A stretch of DNA of 64,000 nucleotides from JACVRW01 sp963757815 (GCA_963757815.1 CAVWSN010000010.1:52790-116789); one strand, 5' to 3'; positions 35,517 to 44,407 are shown, counted from the first letter of the stretch. The notes: generated by a model not told the origin, from the sequence alone. Program-made: numbers and translations.

Positions 35517-36251
35517 TCAGACGAGCCCGGCCACCAGGCTCGCCGCCCCGGTGCAGAGCACGAGCGCGAGCGCGATCCCGAAGAAGCGCTCTGGGTCGAG
35601 TCGCCGGAAGGCGACCGCCCCGAGCACGTGTCCGGCGAGCACGAGGCCGAGGAGCGGCGCCACGACGCCCGCGTCGAGCGAGCCGCTCCCCTCGGCGGCG
35701 ACGAGCACGACCCAGCCCGCGAGGTTGAGCGCGAGGAAGCTCGCCGCGAGCGAGGCGCGGAACTCGGCCGGCCGCACCCCATGGGCCTCCAGCCAGAGGA
35801 CGATCGGCGGGCCGCTCACGCTGATCGAGGTGGTGAGCGTCCCGCTCAGGAACCCGACCGCCCAACCGGCCGCCGGCGGCAGCTCGGCCCGGCGCTGCTC
35901 GCCGGTCGCAGCCCGCCGCGCGAGGAGCTGCCACGCCCCCGCTGCGATCACGGCGACGCCGACGATCACCTGAAGCGCCTCCTTCGAAAGCGCGGAGAGC
36001 AGCACGACCCCCACCACAAGCCCCGGCAGAGCGGCGATCAGCATCGGCGCCACGCGCCGCCAGTCGGCGTGCCAGCCGCCCTCCACAAGCACGAGCAGGT
36101 TGAGCGCCAGCCCGAGCACGAGCATGGTGCCGACCGCCTCCTCCGGCTCCAGCACGGCGAACAGCGCCGGCGAGAGCACGAGCGCGAAGCCGAAGCCGGT
36201 CGCGGACTGGATGAAGGCGCCGACCAGGGCGGCGATCGCCGCCAGCCCCAT
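35517..36251 (-). CDS. TauE/SafE family membrane transporter
   Basis: This 244-residue membrane protein has about eight hydrophobic segments and the two TauE/SafE half-repeats: IAALVGAFIQSATGFGFALV at the N-terminus and WAVGFLSGTLTTSISVSGPP in the middle. Family members export sulfonates, sulfite or other small anions. Its ATG overlaps the pepQ stop by one base (TAATG), so it is the last gene of the aro-pepQ transcription unit; the functional link is unclear. The substrate is unknown. No frame defects are seen. Confidence 0.88.
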   Translation of the reverse strand: MGLAAIAALVGAFIQSATGFGFALVLSPALFAVLEPEEAVGTMLVLGLALNLLVLVEGGWHADWRRVAPMLIAALPGLVVGVVLLSALSKEALQVIVGVAVIAAGAWQLLARRAATGEQRRAELPPAAGWAVGFLSGTLTTSISVSGPPIVLWLEAHGVRPAEFRASLAASFLALNLAGWVVLVAAEGSGSLDAGVVAPLLGLVLAGHVLGAVAFRRLDPERFFGIALALVLCTGAASLVAGLV

Positions 36252-37337
36252 TAGTCGATCGTCACCAGGTCCTTCGGGAAGCCGGTCAGGATGTCGGGCT
36301 CGCCGTCGCCGACGATCACGAGGTCCTCGATCCGCACGCCCACGTCGCCGGGCACGTAGACGCCGGGCTCGACGGTCACGGCGGTGCCGCTCTGGAGCTC
36401 GCCCTCGGCCGTCTTGCCGAGCCTGGGCGCCTCGTGGACCTCGAGCCCGACGCCGTGGCCGAGCCCGTGGCCGAAGTGCTCCGCGTGGCCGGCCGCGTCG
36501 ATAATGTCGCGCGCCACCGCGTCGACCCCCGCGCAGGACGCGCCGGCGCGCACGGCCGCGAGCGCCTCCTCCTGCGCCCGCCGCACGAGCTCGTATATCT
36601 CGAGCGCCGAGTCGTCGAGCGGCCCCGTGGCAAACGTGCGCGTGCAGTCCGAGCAGTAGCCGTCCACCTGGGCGCCCATGTCGACGACGACAAGCGTCCC
36701 ACGCGGGATCTCGACGTCGCGGGGCTCGGCGTGCGGGAGCGCGCCGTGCGCGCCCCCGGCCACGATCGGCGGGAACGAGGGACCGTCGGCGCCGCGGTCC
36801 TCCATGAACCTGGCAAGCGCGATCGCCACCTCGCGCTCGGTGCGTCCGGCGAGCCCCTCCGTCGCGGAGCGATTCGTAGGCCTCGGTCGCCAGCTCCGCG
36901 GCCGCGCGCATGGCGGCCACCTCGGAGGGGTCCTTGACGGCGCGCAGGTCCTCGACGAGCCCACCGGCCGCCACCAGCTCCACCCCGTCGGGGAGCTTCT
37001 CGCCCAGCTTGGCGTGCGAGGAGACGCTCATGTGCCCGTCGTCGAAGCCGGCGCGACCGCGCAGCCGCTCGGCGAGACCGGCGAGCATGTCCCGCCCGAT
37101 CTCGTGCGACTCGTAGCCCTGCACCTGCTCCGCCGCCTGCTCGACGTAACGGAAGTCGGTGAGGAAGAGCCGCTCGTCCGGCGTGACGACGCAGGCGCCG
37201 TTCGTCCCGGTGAAGCCGGTGAGGTAACGCACGTTCACGAGGTTCGTGACGAGCAGGCAGTCGAGCCCGCGCTCCTCGATCAGGCCCACGAGCCGGTCGG
37301 TCCTCGCCTCTACGAGCCCCGCCGCCTGCACGTTCAT
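36251..37337 (-). CDS. pepQ: Xaa-Pro aminopeptidase / M24 peptidase (one frameshift)
   Basis: This is a metallopeptidase of about 361 residues. The N-terminal creatinase-like domain reads DCLLVTNLVNVRYLTGFTGT, and the pita-bread catalytic domain follows. Metal ligands are visible: two Asp in LVVVDMGAQVDGYCSDCTRT, His in HGLGHGVGLEVHE, and Glu in AVTVEPGVYV and VRIEDLVIV. One frame change near 36865 lies between the domains (AYESLRDG / EGLAGRTEREVAIAL), probably an indel error. Its ATG overlaps the aroQ stop (ATGA) and its stop overlaps tauE. In many bacteria efp follows this gene, but here efp is 35 kb away. Confidence 0.88.
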
Positions 37338-37774
37338 CCCTGCATCGCCTCCTTGAGCATCGCGAGCGCTTCACGGTACCCATCCACACCCTTGCCCTGC
37401 ACGCAACCGATGCAGAGGTCGCGGATCACCGACACGCGCCGCCACTCCTCGCGCTCGTCGACCGCCGAGAGGTGCACCTCGACGGCGGGCAGCGCCGCCA
37501 CCTCGAGCGCGTCATGGATCGCCCAGGAGTAGTGCGTCCAGGCCCCTGGGTTGAGCACGAGGCCGTCCGAGCTCTCCCCCGCACGGTGCAGGAACTCGCA
37601 GTACTCGCCCTCGTGGTTCGACTGGTAGAAGCTCGCCTCGAGGCCGAGCTCGCGCGCGAAGCCCTGCACTTTGACCTCGAGCTCCTTCAGCCCGATGCCG
37701 CCATAGTGCGCGGCCTTGCGCTGTCCGAGCACGTCGAAGTTGACGCCGTGCAGCACCTCCACGCGCCTCTTCAC
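37334..37774 (-). CDS. aroQ: type II 3-dehydroquinate dehydratase
   Basis: This 146-residue enzyme of the shikimate pathway dehydrates 3-dehydroquinate to 3-dehydroshikimate. Conserved parts are VNFDVLGQRKAAHYGG (Asn and Tyr of the active-site lid), FYQSNHEGEYCEFLHRA, LVLNPGAWTHYSWAIHDAL and the catalytic His in AVEVHLSAVDEREEWRR. The N-terminal LHGVNFDVLG replaces the usual LNGPNLNLLG, so this is a divergent member. The GTG start at 37774 overlaps the aroKB stop (GTGA) and the stop overlaps pepQ (ATGA). Confidence 0.88.
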   Translation of the reverse strand: MKRRVEVLHGVNFDVLGQRKAAHYGGIGLKELEVKVQGFARELGLEASFYQSNHEGEYCEFLHRAGESSDGLVLNPGAWTHYSWAIHDALEVAALPAVEVHLSAVDEREEWRRVSVIRDLCIGCVQGKGVDGYREALAMLKEAMQG

Positions 37775-39300
37775 CCCGCGTGCACCTCCTCGACCGCGGC
37801 GCGCAGCATCTTCGGGTCCGGCTCGTGCCCCGGGGTGACCTCGCCGGGCGCCTGAACGAGCACGAACGGCACCCGCCCGCCCGCGCGCTTCTTGTCGCGC
37901 TCGACGAGCTCGAGCACCTCGTCCACCGAGGCCCCGCCGAAGGTGAGCGGCAGGCCGCGTGCCGCCAGCAGGTCCGCGACCTCCGCGCGCAGCGGCTCGC
38001 GGCCGGACAGCCGCAGCGCCACGAGCAGCCCGATGCCGACCGCCTCGCCGTGGCGGTAGCGCGCGTACGAGGTGGCGGCCTCGATGGCGTGGCCGACCGT
38101 ATGGCCGAGGTTCAGCACCTGACGGCGCCCGGCGTCGCGCTCGTCGGCGGCGACCACCGCGAGCTTCGTGCGGAGGCAGCCCATGATCACCTCGGCATCG
38201 ACCTCCTCCCCCCTGCGCACGCGCGACCACAGCGGCCCTCCGGCGATCAGCGCGGTCTTCACGACCTCCACGTAGCCGGCGCCGAGCTCCTCGGGCGGGA
38301 GCGTGGCGAGCAGAGCCGGATCGCAGAGGACGGCGGCGGGCTGGTGGAACGCGCCCGCGTAGTTCTTGCCCTCCGGCAGGTCGACCCCCGTCTTGCCGCC
38401 GTAGGCCGAGTCGACCTGGGCCACGAGCGTCGTCGGCACCTGCACGTGGGGCATCCCGCGCTGGTACACGGCCGCCGAGAAGCCGGCAAGGTCGCCGACC
38501 ACGCCGCCTCCGACCGCGACCACGAGGTCGCCCCGCTCGGCGCCCGCCGTGGCCAGCCGGCGCAGCACCGACTCGGCACCCGTCAGCGTCTTGTGCTGCT
38601 CCCCCGGCGGGATGACGATCCGCTCGTCGCCCTCGAAGGGAACGGCGCGCGCCACGTTCTCGTCGGTCACCACGAAGCGCCGTCTCGCGCGCGGGTAGAA
38701 GAAGCCGGAGGCCACGAGGCCCGCGCCGAGGAAGACCGGGTAGTCGCCTGAGGCAGCGGACGCCCACACGAGTCGCGTGCCGGCCGGGGCCTCGGCGAGC
38801 GCCTCGAGCGCCGGCAGCGCGCGCCGGATGCCCTCGCGCTGGCCGGGCGGGACGATCACGTCGGCGACCGACTCGTAGAGAGCCGCGCGGTCGGAGTGCA
38901 GCTGGGCGAAGCGGGCGGGATCGCGCGCGAGCGGACGGCCGTGGTTCGACGCTCGCCGCCACGCCTCCTCGGGCTCGACCTCCAGGTGCACGACGGTGTG
39001 CGCGGCGAGCGCATCGCGCACGCGCTCGGAGGCGAGTGCTCCGCCGCCGAGGGCGACCACCCGGGCATCCGGCCGCTCGAGCAGCTCCAGCACCACCTCT
39101 TCCTCGCGCGCGCGAAAGGCGGGCTCCCCCTCGCGGTCGAAGAACGACTCGATCGGCTCGCCGAGCCGCTGCTCCAGCACGCGATCCGAATCGAGTGCCT
39201 CGGATCCCAGCCCGGCGGCCAGCGCCCGCGCGCCGGTCGACTTGCCGGCCCCCATGAAGCCAACGAGAACCAGGGCCCTGCCGGCTATCCGCGCCTCCAA
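37771..39300 (-). CDS. aroKB: bifunctional shikimate kinase / 3-dehydroquinate synthase
   Basis: This 509-residue fusion has residues 1-170 as AroK, with Walker A LVGFMGAGKSTGARALA, the shikimate-binding Asp in EALDSDRVLEQ and the lid region NHGRPLARDP. Residues 175-509 are AroB, with DLVVAVGGGVVGDLAGFSAA, PTTLVAQVDSAYGGKTGVD, the metal ligands in LNLGHTVGHAIEAA and YRHGEAVGIG. It would catalyse the second and fifth steps of chorismate synthesis. AroKB fusions are known in some bacteria. Its start region overlaps the end of aroC, and it overlaps aroQ downstream, so the three are coupled. No frame defects are seen. Confidence 0.93.
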   Translation of the reverse strand: MEARIAGRALVLVGFMGAGKSTGARALAAGLGSEALDSDRVLEQRLGEPIESFFDREGEPAFRAREEEVVLELLERPDARVVALGGGALASERVRDALAAHTVVHLEVEPEEAWRRASNHGRPLARDPARFAQLHSDRAALYESVADVIVPPGQREGIRRALPALEALAEAPAGTRLVWASAASGDYPVFLGAGLVASGFFYPRARRRFVVTDENVARAVPFEGDERIVIPPGEQHKTLTGAESVLRRLATAGAERGDLVVAVGGGVVGDLAGFSAAVYQRGMPHVQVPTTLVAQVDSAYGGKTGVDLPEGKNYAGAFHQPAAVLCDPALLATLPPEELGAGYVEVVKTALIAGGPLWSRVRRGEEVDAEVIMGCLRTKLAVVAADERDAGRRQVLNLGHTVGHAIEAATSYARYRHGEAVGIGLLVALRLSGREPLRAEVADLLAARGLPLTFGGASVDEVLELVERDKKRAGGRVPFVLVQAPGEVTPGHEPDPKMLRAAVEEVHAG

Positions 39301-40451
39301 CCGATGCGGTCCTCGTAGGCGCGCAGCGCCGCGCGCACGTCGTCCAGATGATCGCCGCCGAACTTGTCGCGGTACGCGGAAGCGAGCACCAGCGCCACCA
39401 TCGCCTCGCCGACCACCCCGGCGGCGGGCACTGTGCAGGAGTCGGTGCGCTCGCGCAGCGCCTGCGCCGGCTCCTTCGTCTCGGTGTCGACCGAGCGCAG
39501 CGGCTTGGTGAGCGTCGGCAGCGGCTTCATTGCGCCGACCACCACCAGCGGGTCGCCGGTCGTCATGCCCCCCTCGAGCCCGCCGGCGCGGTTCGTCTCG
39601 CGGTAGTAGCCGCGCTCGTCGGAGAAGAAGATCTCGTCGTGGGCGAGCGAGCCCACTCGCTCGGCCAGTCCAAAGCCGTCCCCGATCCCAACGCCCTTCA
39701 TCGCCTGAATCGACATGATCGCGCCCGCCAGGCGGCCGTCGAGGCGCTCCTCCCAGGAGATGTGGGAGCCGATGCCCGGGACGAGCCCGAAGGCGATCAC
39801 GCCGAACACGCCGCCGAGCGACTCGTTCGCCTTCCGCGCGGTGTCGATCTCGGCGACCATTTCCTCGCTCGCCGCCGGGTCGAGGCAGCGGACCGGCGAC
39901 TCGTCGACGGTGTCGAAGTCCTGCGGCCTGAGCCCGTCCCGCTCCGGCGCCTCGACGCTCCCGATGCGCGTGACGTGCGAGCGGACCTCCACGCCGAGCG
40001 CCCGGAGGAACGTCTTGGCCAGCGCGCCGGCGGCCACTCGCGCGGCGGTCTCGCGCGCCGACGCGCGCTCGAGCACGTTGCGCACGTCGCTGAAGCCGAA
40101 CTTCTGGATGCCCGCGAGGTCGGCGTGCCCGGGCCGCGGCAGGTGGACCTCCTCGACCTCTGCCTCCACCGGCCAGGGGTTCATCCGCTCCTCCCAGTTC
40201 TGGTAGTCGCGGTTGACGATCCTGAGCGCGACGGGACTCCCGAGGGTGCGCCCATGGCGAACGCCGGAGGTGACCTCGGCGCGGTCCTTCTCGATCTTCA
40301 TGCGGCCGCCGCGGCCGTGGCCGAGCTGCCGGCGCGCGAGGTCACGGTCGATGTCCTCGGGCCTGAGCTCGAGGCCCGCCGGCAGGCCCTCGACGACCGC
40401 GGTGAGGCCCGGGCCGTGGGATTCGCCGGCGGTTACGAAGCGGAACGACAT
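39285..40451 (-). CDS. aroC: chorismate synthase
   Basis: This 388-residue FMN-dependent enzyme converts EPSP to chorismate. Signature segments are FVTAGESHGPGLTAVVEGLP, ARRQLGHGRGGRMKIEKD, SARETAARVAAGALAKTFL, IMSIQAMKGVGIGDGFG and GGLEGGMTTGDPLVVVGAMK. Length and ending are normal. I use ATG 40451; a GTG 9 bp upstream is the alternative. It is the first biosynthetic gene of the aroC-aroKB-aroQ-pepQ-tauE unit. VapC ends 12 bp before it, so the toxin-antitoxin pair may be cotranscribed with chorismate synthesis. Confidence 0.96.
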   Translation of the reverse strand: MSFRFVTAGESHGPGLTAVVEGLPAGLELRPEDIDRDLARRQLGHGRGGRMKIEKDRAEVTSGVRHGRTLGSPVALRIVNRDYQNWEERMNPWPVEAEVEEVHLPRPGHADLAGIQKFGFSDVRNVLERASARETAARVAAGALAKTFLRALGVEVRSHVTRIGSVEAPERDGLRPQDFDTVDESPVRCLDPAASEEMVAEIDTARKANESLGGVFGVIAFGLVPGIGSHISWEERLDGRLAGAIMSIQAMKGVGIGDGFGLAERVGSLAHDEIFFSDERGYYRETNRAGGLEGGMTTGDPLVVVGAMKPLPTLTKPLRSVDTETKEPAQALRERTDSCTVPAAGVVGEAMVALVLASAYRDKFGGDHLDDVRAALRAYEDRIGWRRG

Positions 40452-40463
40452 GGCGTCCACACC

Positions 40464-40874
40464 CTACGCACCGGCCTGCACCTCGGCGATGGTCAGGGGC
40501 GCATGCGCGGCGATCGCGTCGAAGTCGGCGTCCCGGTGGAGCACCGTCGCGCGCGTCCTGATCGCCACGGCGGCGATCAGGCAGTCGGGCAGCCGGCGGA
40601 TCGTCGTGCCCTCACGCCGACAGGCCCGGTAGAGCGCGGCGGCCGCCTCGTGGTCGGAGGGCTCCTCGAGCGGGAGGAACTGACACCGATCGAGCAGACG
40701 GCGCAGCTCAGCGGCCTGATGCTCGTCGCGCGCGCCGGCAAGGATCTCGAGGACCACGAGCCCGGTTGTAGCGAGCGGCTCATCGGCTTGGATCGCAGCG
40801 GTCAGCCGGCGATCGACGGGACTACCGGTGGCGCGCTGGAACTCGATCCAGGCCGAACTGTCGACCAGGATCAC
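40464..40874 (-). CDS. vapC: VapC-type PIN domain toxin
   Basis: This 136-residue PIN-domain ribonuclease has its four acidic metal ligands visible: Asp in MILVDSSAWIEF, Glu in GLVVLEILAG, Asp in RLPDCLIAAVAI and Asp in VLHRDADFDAI. It is the likely toxin of a VapBC pair; family members cleave tRNA or rRNA. Its ATG overlaps the antitoxin stop (ATGA). It is adjacent to aroC, transcribed in the same direction. The protein is complete. Confidence 0.9.
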   Translation of the reverse strand: MILVDSSAWIEFQRATGSPVDRRLTAAIQADEPLATTGLVVLEILAGARDEHQAAELRRLLDRCQFLPLEEPSDHEAAAALYRACRREGTTIRRLPDCLIAAVAIRTRATVLHRDADFDAIAAHAPLTIAEVQAGA

Positions 40875-41107
40875 GACCGTTGCCGCAAGTAGCCGCCGCG
40901 CAGCTCCTCGAGATCGCCGTCCCAGCCACTGCCTCGCATGGCGAGTGCCTCGTCCCGGCTCATGGGCTCGACGTCGAGCCGGCGCAGGGCGAGATCAATC
41001 GCGCTGCGCTTGGTGCTGAGCCCGTAGCGGCGCATAACGCGCTGAACGAGCTCTTCGTCAATCTCGACGTTGGTGCGTGCTATGTGTAGACCATACACCT
41101 TTGCCAC
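40871..41107 (-). CDS. vapB: VapB-type antitoxin
   Basis: This 78-residue protein has a ribbon-helix-helix-like N-terminal core (RTNVEIDEELVQRVMRRYGL then KRSAIDLALRRLD), typical of VapB, and a C-terminal toxin-binding tail (GWDGDLEELRGGYLRQRS). It neutralises VapC and represses its own operon. The start is uncertain: GTG at 41107 or 41098, both inside a GTGTA-N5-TACAC inverted repeat that may be the operator. The family usually starts immediately before RTN, so a few N-terminal residues may be wrong. Confidence 0.85.
   Translation of the reverse strand: MAKVYGLHIARTNVEIDEELVQRVMRRYGLSTKRSAIDLALRRLDVEPMSRDEALAMRGSGWDGDLEELRGGYLRQRS
41084..41098 (-). promoter_or_regulatory. inverted repeat at vapB start, possible VapBC operator
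   Basis: GTGTA-N5-TACAC overlaps the proposed vapB start codon. Autoregulated toxin-antitoxin operons commonly have a short palindrome here. The arms are only 5 bp, so this is a weak call. Confidence 0.35.
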
Positions 41108-41140
41108 ACCTGCGTCCGGGAGAGCCAGCTCGGGCGCCCC

Positions 41141-41355
41141 TTAGGCCGAGTCCTCGGTGAGCGCCAGCGTGTTGCCGTCGGGATCCTTGACCCAGGCCGC
41201 CCTGAAGCGGCCGGAGTCGAAGACGCCGCGCTCGTCGGTCTTGATCCCGGGCTGGTCGTACTGCTCGAAGACCACGTCCCGCGACGCGAGCTCGTCCAAC
41301 AGCTGGTCGCGGATACGGCCAGCACCGCCTGGACCCTGCAGTCGCTCAATCCCAT
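41141..41355 (-). pseudogene. glyoxalase/VOC superfamily remnant with internal deletion
   Basis: The gene starts MGLSDCRVQAVLAVS at ATG 41355 behind a strong GGAGG. It then jumps frame straight to the end of a VOC domain, LLDELASRDVVFEQYDQPGI and AAWVKDPDGNTLALTEDSA. The middle of the domain (roughly 60-70 residues including the first metal ligands) is missing, so this is a genuine deletion rather than an indel error. Only about 70 of the usual 125-130 residues remain. It is not expected to be functional. Confidence 0.7.
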
Positions 41356-41390
41356 CGGAGCCTCCTTTGTGTGTGATTTTCCGGCCGGAC

Positions 41391-41640
41391 TCACTCGCCT
41401 TCGAGTCGGTGGGGCCCGTCCTGCGGTCGCACGCACACAAGCACCACGTCCGCCCGCTCGACGACGGCCTGGTTGCTGTCCACGACGTGGACGGATCGGT
41501 TAGCGAGCGGCGAGCCGGCTCGCCCGCCCGGCGCTCCGCGGGGACAGGAGGATGGAGGTTTGGGTGTCCTCTCCTTCGCAGAGGCCGGTGATGACCGCCT
41601 CGGCGATCGCGCCGACACCGACGATGCCAAGGTCAGCCGG
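41391..41640 (-). pseudogene. pyrroline-5-carboxylate reductase-like N-terminal remnant
   Basis: Read across two frames, the start LGIVGVGAIAEAVITGLCEG is a Rossmann dinucleotide motif, continuing TSILLSPRSAGRASRLAAR. After a frame change the sequence reads VVDSNQAVVERADVVLVCVR and stops at RLEGE. This is about 80 residues of a ProC-type reductase whose normal length is about 260, so the catalytic C-terminal domain is gone. With the VOC remnant next to it, this marks a decayed stretch. Confidence 0.6.
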
Positions 41641-41673
41641 TGAGGAGGACCCGAGGAACAATTTCCTGTGGAC

Positions 41674-43341
41674 CTACGTCGAGGCCACCGCCGCGTGGTG
41701 GGTCATGCGGCAGAAGCATGACGACCTGATTGGGACGTCGGCGCGGGCGAGGGCGACGTCGAGCTGCTGCTTGACGATCCGCGCCGGCTCGTGCTTCCCC
41801 AGGCGAATGAGGCACTCGTGGTAGCCGTGCAGGCTCCACACGTTCCCCGGGTGCCAGGACGAGCGCGGGATCGACGGGTCGTAGCCCAGATCCTCGGCGT
41901 AGACGGCCTCGGCCTCCTCGACCCGACCCTGCTCGAGCAGCAACGCGCCGTAGGCGTGGCGCGTGGGCTGCATCCAGCCCCACGGCTCGTCGTACGGCAG
42001 CGCGTCGTCGAGCGCGATCGCCCGGCGCAGGTGCTCGAACGCCGCGTCGAACTGGCCGCGCCGGTACTCGAGCTCGCCGTCGAGCATCGCCCCGGCGACG
42101 GCGAGGATGTCCTGGCACGTGTTGTTGAACAGGTAGCGCGAGTCGGGCACGCGCGCGAGGGCGGCGAGGAACGCGTCGCGCGCCGCCTCGGCTTCCCCCA
42201 TCCGCCCGGTCGCCGCGTACGCGACGCCCTGCGCGTAATGCGTCATCGCCGTCGTGGTGGAGTAGAGCTCGGTGTCGCCGGGCAGCGACAGCGCGAGGAT
42301 GTCCTCCCACATCCCGAAGCGGATGAGCACGTGCAGTCGCATCGGGATGAACGCCTCGAGGTAGTCGGCCATCGGCGGCTGCTCGATCCGCAGCAGCTCC
42401 TCGGGCAGCGAGGCCTCGAGGTCGGCGGCGACGCGCAGCGCGACCTGCGACCGGCCTAGGAACATCGCCCCGTAGATCGCGAAGTGGCGGTCGTGTGCGT
42501 GGTAGAGCGCGTAGAACCCGACCCGGCCCTCGCGCGCGACGTACTTCTCGTTGACCTCGATCGCGCGCAGGTTCCAGTCGAGGGTGCTCTGGTAGTCGCC
42601 GCACTGCACGTCGATGTGCGTCGGCATGTGCACGAGGTGGCCGGCGTCGGGGACGAGTGAGCGCAGCTCGTCGGCGACCAGCAGCGCCTGCTCGGGGAAT
42701 GGCGACATCTCCATCAGGTGCACGTAGAGGTGCGGGAGTCCGGGGTGCGTGCGACCGCCGGGTTGCTCCAGTGCGCGCTCGAGCACCTCCTTGGCCTCGA
42801 GCGTCGCCGCATCCTCGGGCGGCAGGCCCGTGTAGCGATCCCACAGCGCCCACGGCGTGAGGTTCATCAGCGCGTCGGCGAAGAGCGCCGCGACGTCGAG
42901 CTCGTCGGGATATGCGCGATAGACGTCACGCATCGCCTCGGCGTAGTCAGCGTTCCACGCGACGAGGTCGGCTGAGGGGTCATTTGCCTGGTAGCGGCTC
43001 GCGAGCGCCTCGACGAGCGCCCGCTCGACCGGCGCGGCGCGGTCCGCGCACGCGCGCGCCGCCGCAACCTCGTCGCACGCCTTCTCGAGCGAGGCCGCGA
43101 GGTCGACCGGGTCGAACGCCTCCCACTCCTTGTTGTAGTTCGGCCCGATCGCGTAGGCGATGCCCCAGTGGGCCAGCGCGAAGCCGGGGTCGTGCTCGAG
43201 CGCGCGCTCGAAGCACCGGATCGCCTCCTCGTGGTGGAACGCGTAGGACCACACGAGTCCGCGGTCGAACCACGTCTGTGCGCTCGTCGAGGCCGTCGAC
43301 GTCCCGCGCGTGTAGGTGCCGAGATCGAAGTAGGGCTCCAT
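41674..43341 (-). CDS. TPR-repeat protein
   Basis: This 555-residue soluble protein is made of helical tetratricopeptide-like repeats. The first unit is WSYAFHHEEAIRCFERALEH, followed by AHWGIAYAIGPNYNKEWEAF and later YGALLLEQGRVEEAEAVYAE. The conserved HLYVHLMEMSPFPEQAL and GHLVHMPTHIDVQCGDY regions are rich in His and identify a widespread but uncharacterised family. The C-terminal segment contains SSCFCR before a longer, less typical tail (MTHHAAVAST). No signal peptide is seen. It is divergent from the alpha/beta hydrolase at 43432, with 90 bp between them. Function is unknown. Confidence 0.82.
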   Translation of the reverse strand: MEPYFDLGTYTRGTSTASTSAQTWFDRGLVWSYAFHHEEAIRCFERALEHDPGFALAHWGIAYAIGPNYNKEWEAFDPVDLAASLEKACDEVAAARACADRAAPVERALVEALASRYQANDPSADLVAWNADYAEAMRDVYRAYPDELDVAALFADALMNLTPWALWDRYTGLPPEDAATLEAKEVLERALEQPGGRTHPGLPHLYVHLMEMSPFPEQALLVADELRSLVPDAGHLVHMPTHIDVQCGDYQSTLDWNLRAIEVNEKYVAREGRVGFYALYHAHDRHFAIYGAMFLGRSQVALRVAADLEASLPEELLRIEQPPMADYLEAFIPMRLHVLIRFGMWEDILALSLPGDTELYSTTTAMTHYAQGVAYAATGRMGEAEAARDAFLAALARVPDSRYLFNNTCQDILAVAGAMLDGELEYRRGQFDAAFEHLRRAIALDDALPYDEPWGWMQPTRHAYGALLLEQGRVEEAEAVYAEDLGYDPSIPRSSWHPGNVWSLHGYHECLIRLGKHEPARIVKQQLDVALARADVPIRSSCFCRMTHHAAVAST

Positions 43342-43431
43342 CGCTGCCGCTCCCGTCCTGGAGTCTCCTACATGAGAGCCCGCCCGCGCCCAGGCCGATG
43401 AGTTTTCGATACTGCAGAGGTCAACACTGCC

Positions 43432-44304
43432 ATGACGACGATGCACGTGCTTGAAACCGCCGAGGTCGACATCGCCTATGACGTCGATGGCCCCCTGCCC
43501 ACCGCCGACGGGCGCCCACCGCTGTTCATGATCGGTCAGCCCATGGACGCCAGTGGCTTCGCCACGTTGGCGTCGCATTTCCCCGACCGAACCGTGGTCA
43601 CTTATGACCCGCGCGGCCTCGGCCGCAGCACCCGCAAGGACGGCCGGGTCGATAATGCGCCCACGGTCCAGGCGGACGACGTGCACGCCGTGATCGAGGC
43701 GCTCGGCGCCGGCCCGGTCGAGATGTTCGCGAGCAGCGGGGGCGCGGTGGCCGCGCTCGCCCTCGTGGCGGCCTATCCCGACGACGTGAGCACCCTGGTG
43801 GCACACGAGCCGCCGCTCATCCCGGTGCTCCCCGACGCCGCGGCGGCCGAGCGCGCCCGCGCCGGCGTTCGCGACGCGTACGAGGCCAAGGGGTCGGGCG
43901 CCGGCATGGCGGCCTTCATTGCGATGACGTCCTGGAAAGGCGAGTTCACCGACGAGTACTTCGCGCAGCCCCCGGCGGATCCCGCCCAGTTCGGGATGCC
44001 GACCGAGGACGACGGCTCCCGCGACGACCCGCTGCTATCCGACCGGTCCTGGGCGGTCAGCAGCTATCGCCCCGACGTCGACGCGCTGGCCGCGGCGCCC
44101 ACGCGCGTCGTAATCGCCGTGGGCGAGGAGTCGCTGGGCACGTTCACCGGACGCACGGCGGTGGCAACCGCCGAGCTGCTCGGTCAGCAGGCAACCGTGT
44201 TCCCAAGCCACCACGGCGGCTTCCTCGGCGGCGAGTTCGGATACGCCGGCCAACCCGAACCCTTCGCGCGCAAACTGCGCGACGTCCTCGACGACGACAA
44301 CTGA
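43432..44304 (+). CDS. alpha/beta hydrolase
   Basis: This 290-residue alpha/beta hydrolase contains PPLFMIGQPMDASGFATLAS, TVVTYDPRGLGRSTRKDG, the nucleophile elbow EMFASSGGAVAALALVAAYP (Ser-Ser-Gly-Gly variant of GxSxG) and the His region VFPSHHGGFLGGEF. The acid residue is not certain. The ATG at 43432 has AGAGG upstream. The substrate is unknown; relatives include esterases and haloalkane or epoxide hydrolase-like enzymes. It is complete and monocistronic. Confidence 0.88.
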   Translation: MTTMHVLETAEVDIAYDVDGPLPTADGRPPLFMIGQPMDASGFATLASHFPDRTVVTYDPRGLGRSTRKDGRVDNAPTVQADDVHAVIEALGAGPVEMFASSGGAVAALALVAAYPDDVSTLVAHEPPLIPVLPDAAAAERARAGVRDAYEAKGSGAGMAAFIAMTSWKGEFTDEYFAQPPADPAQFGMPTEDDGSRDDPLLSDRSWAVSSYRPDVDALAAAPTRVVIAVGEESLGTFTGRTAVATAELLGQQATVFPSHHGGFLGGEFGYAGQPEPFARKLRDVLDDDN

Positions 44305-44407
44305 CCGGGCTGAGGCCTCCGGGGCGCCGAACAGGCGCCTCAAAGGCCCGGTGCCAAACTAACGCCGTGGTCCTGCATGCCTCCAGCCGCGAGGCGCGGA
44401 GCAGTCG

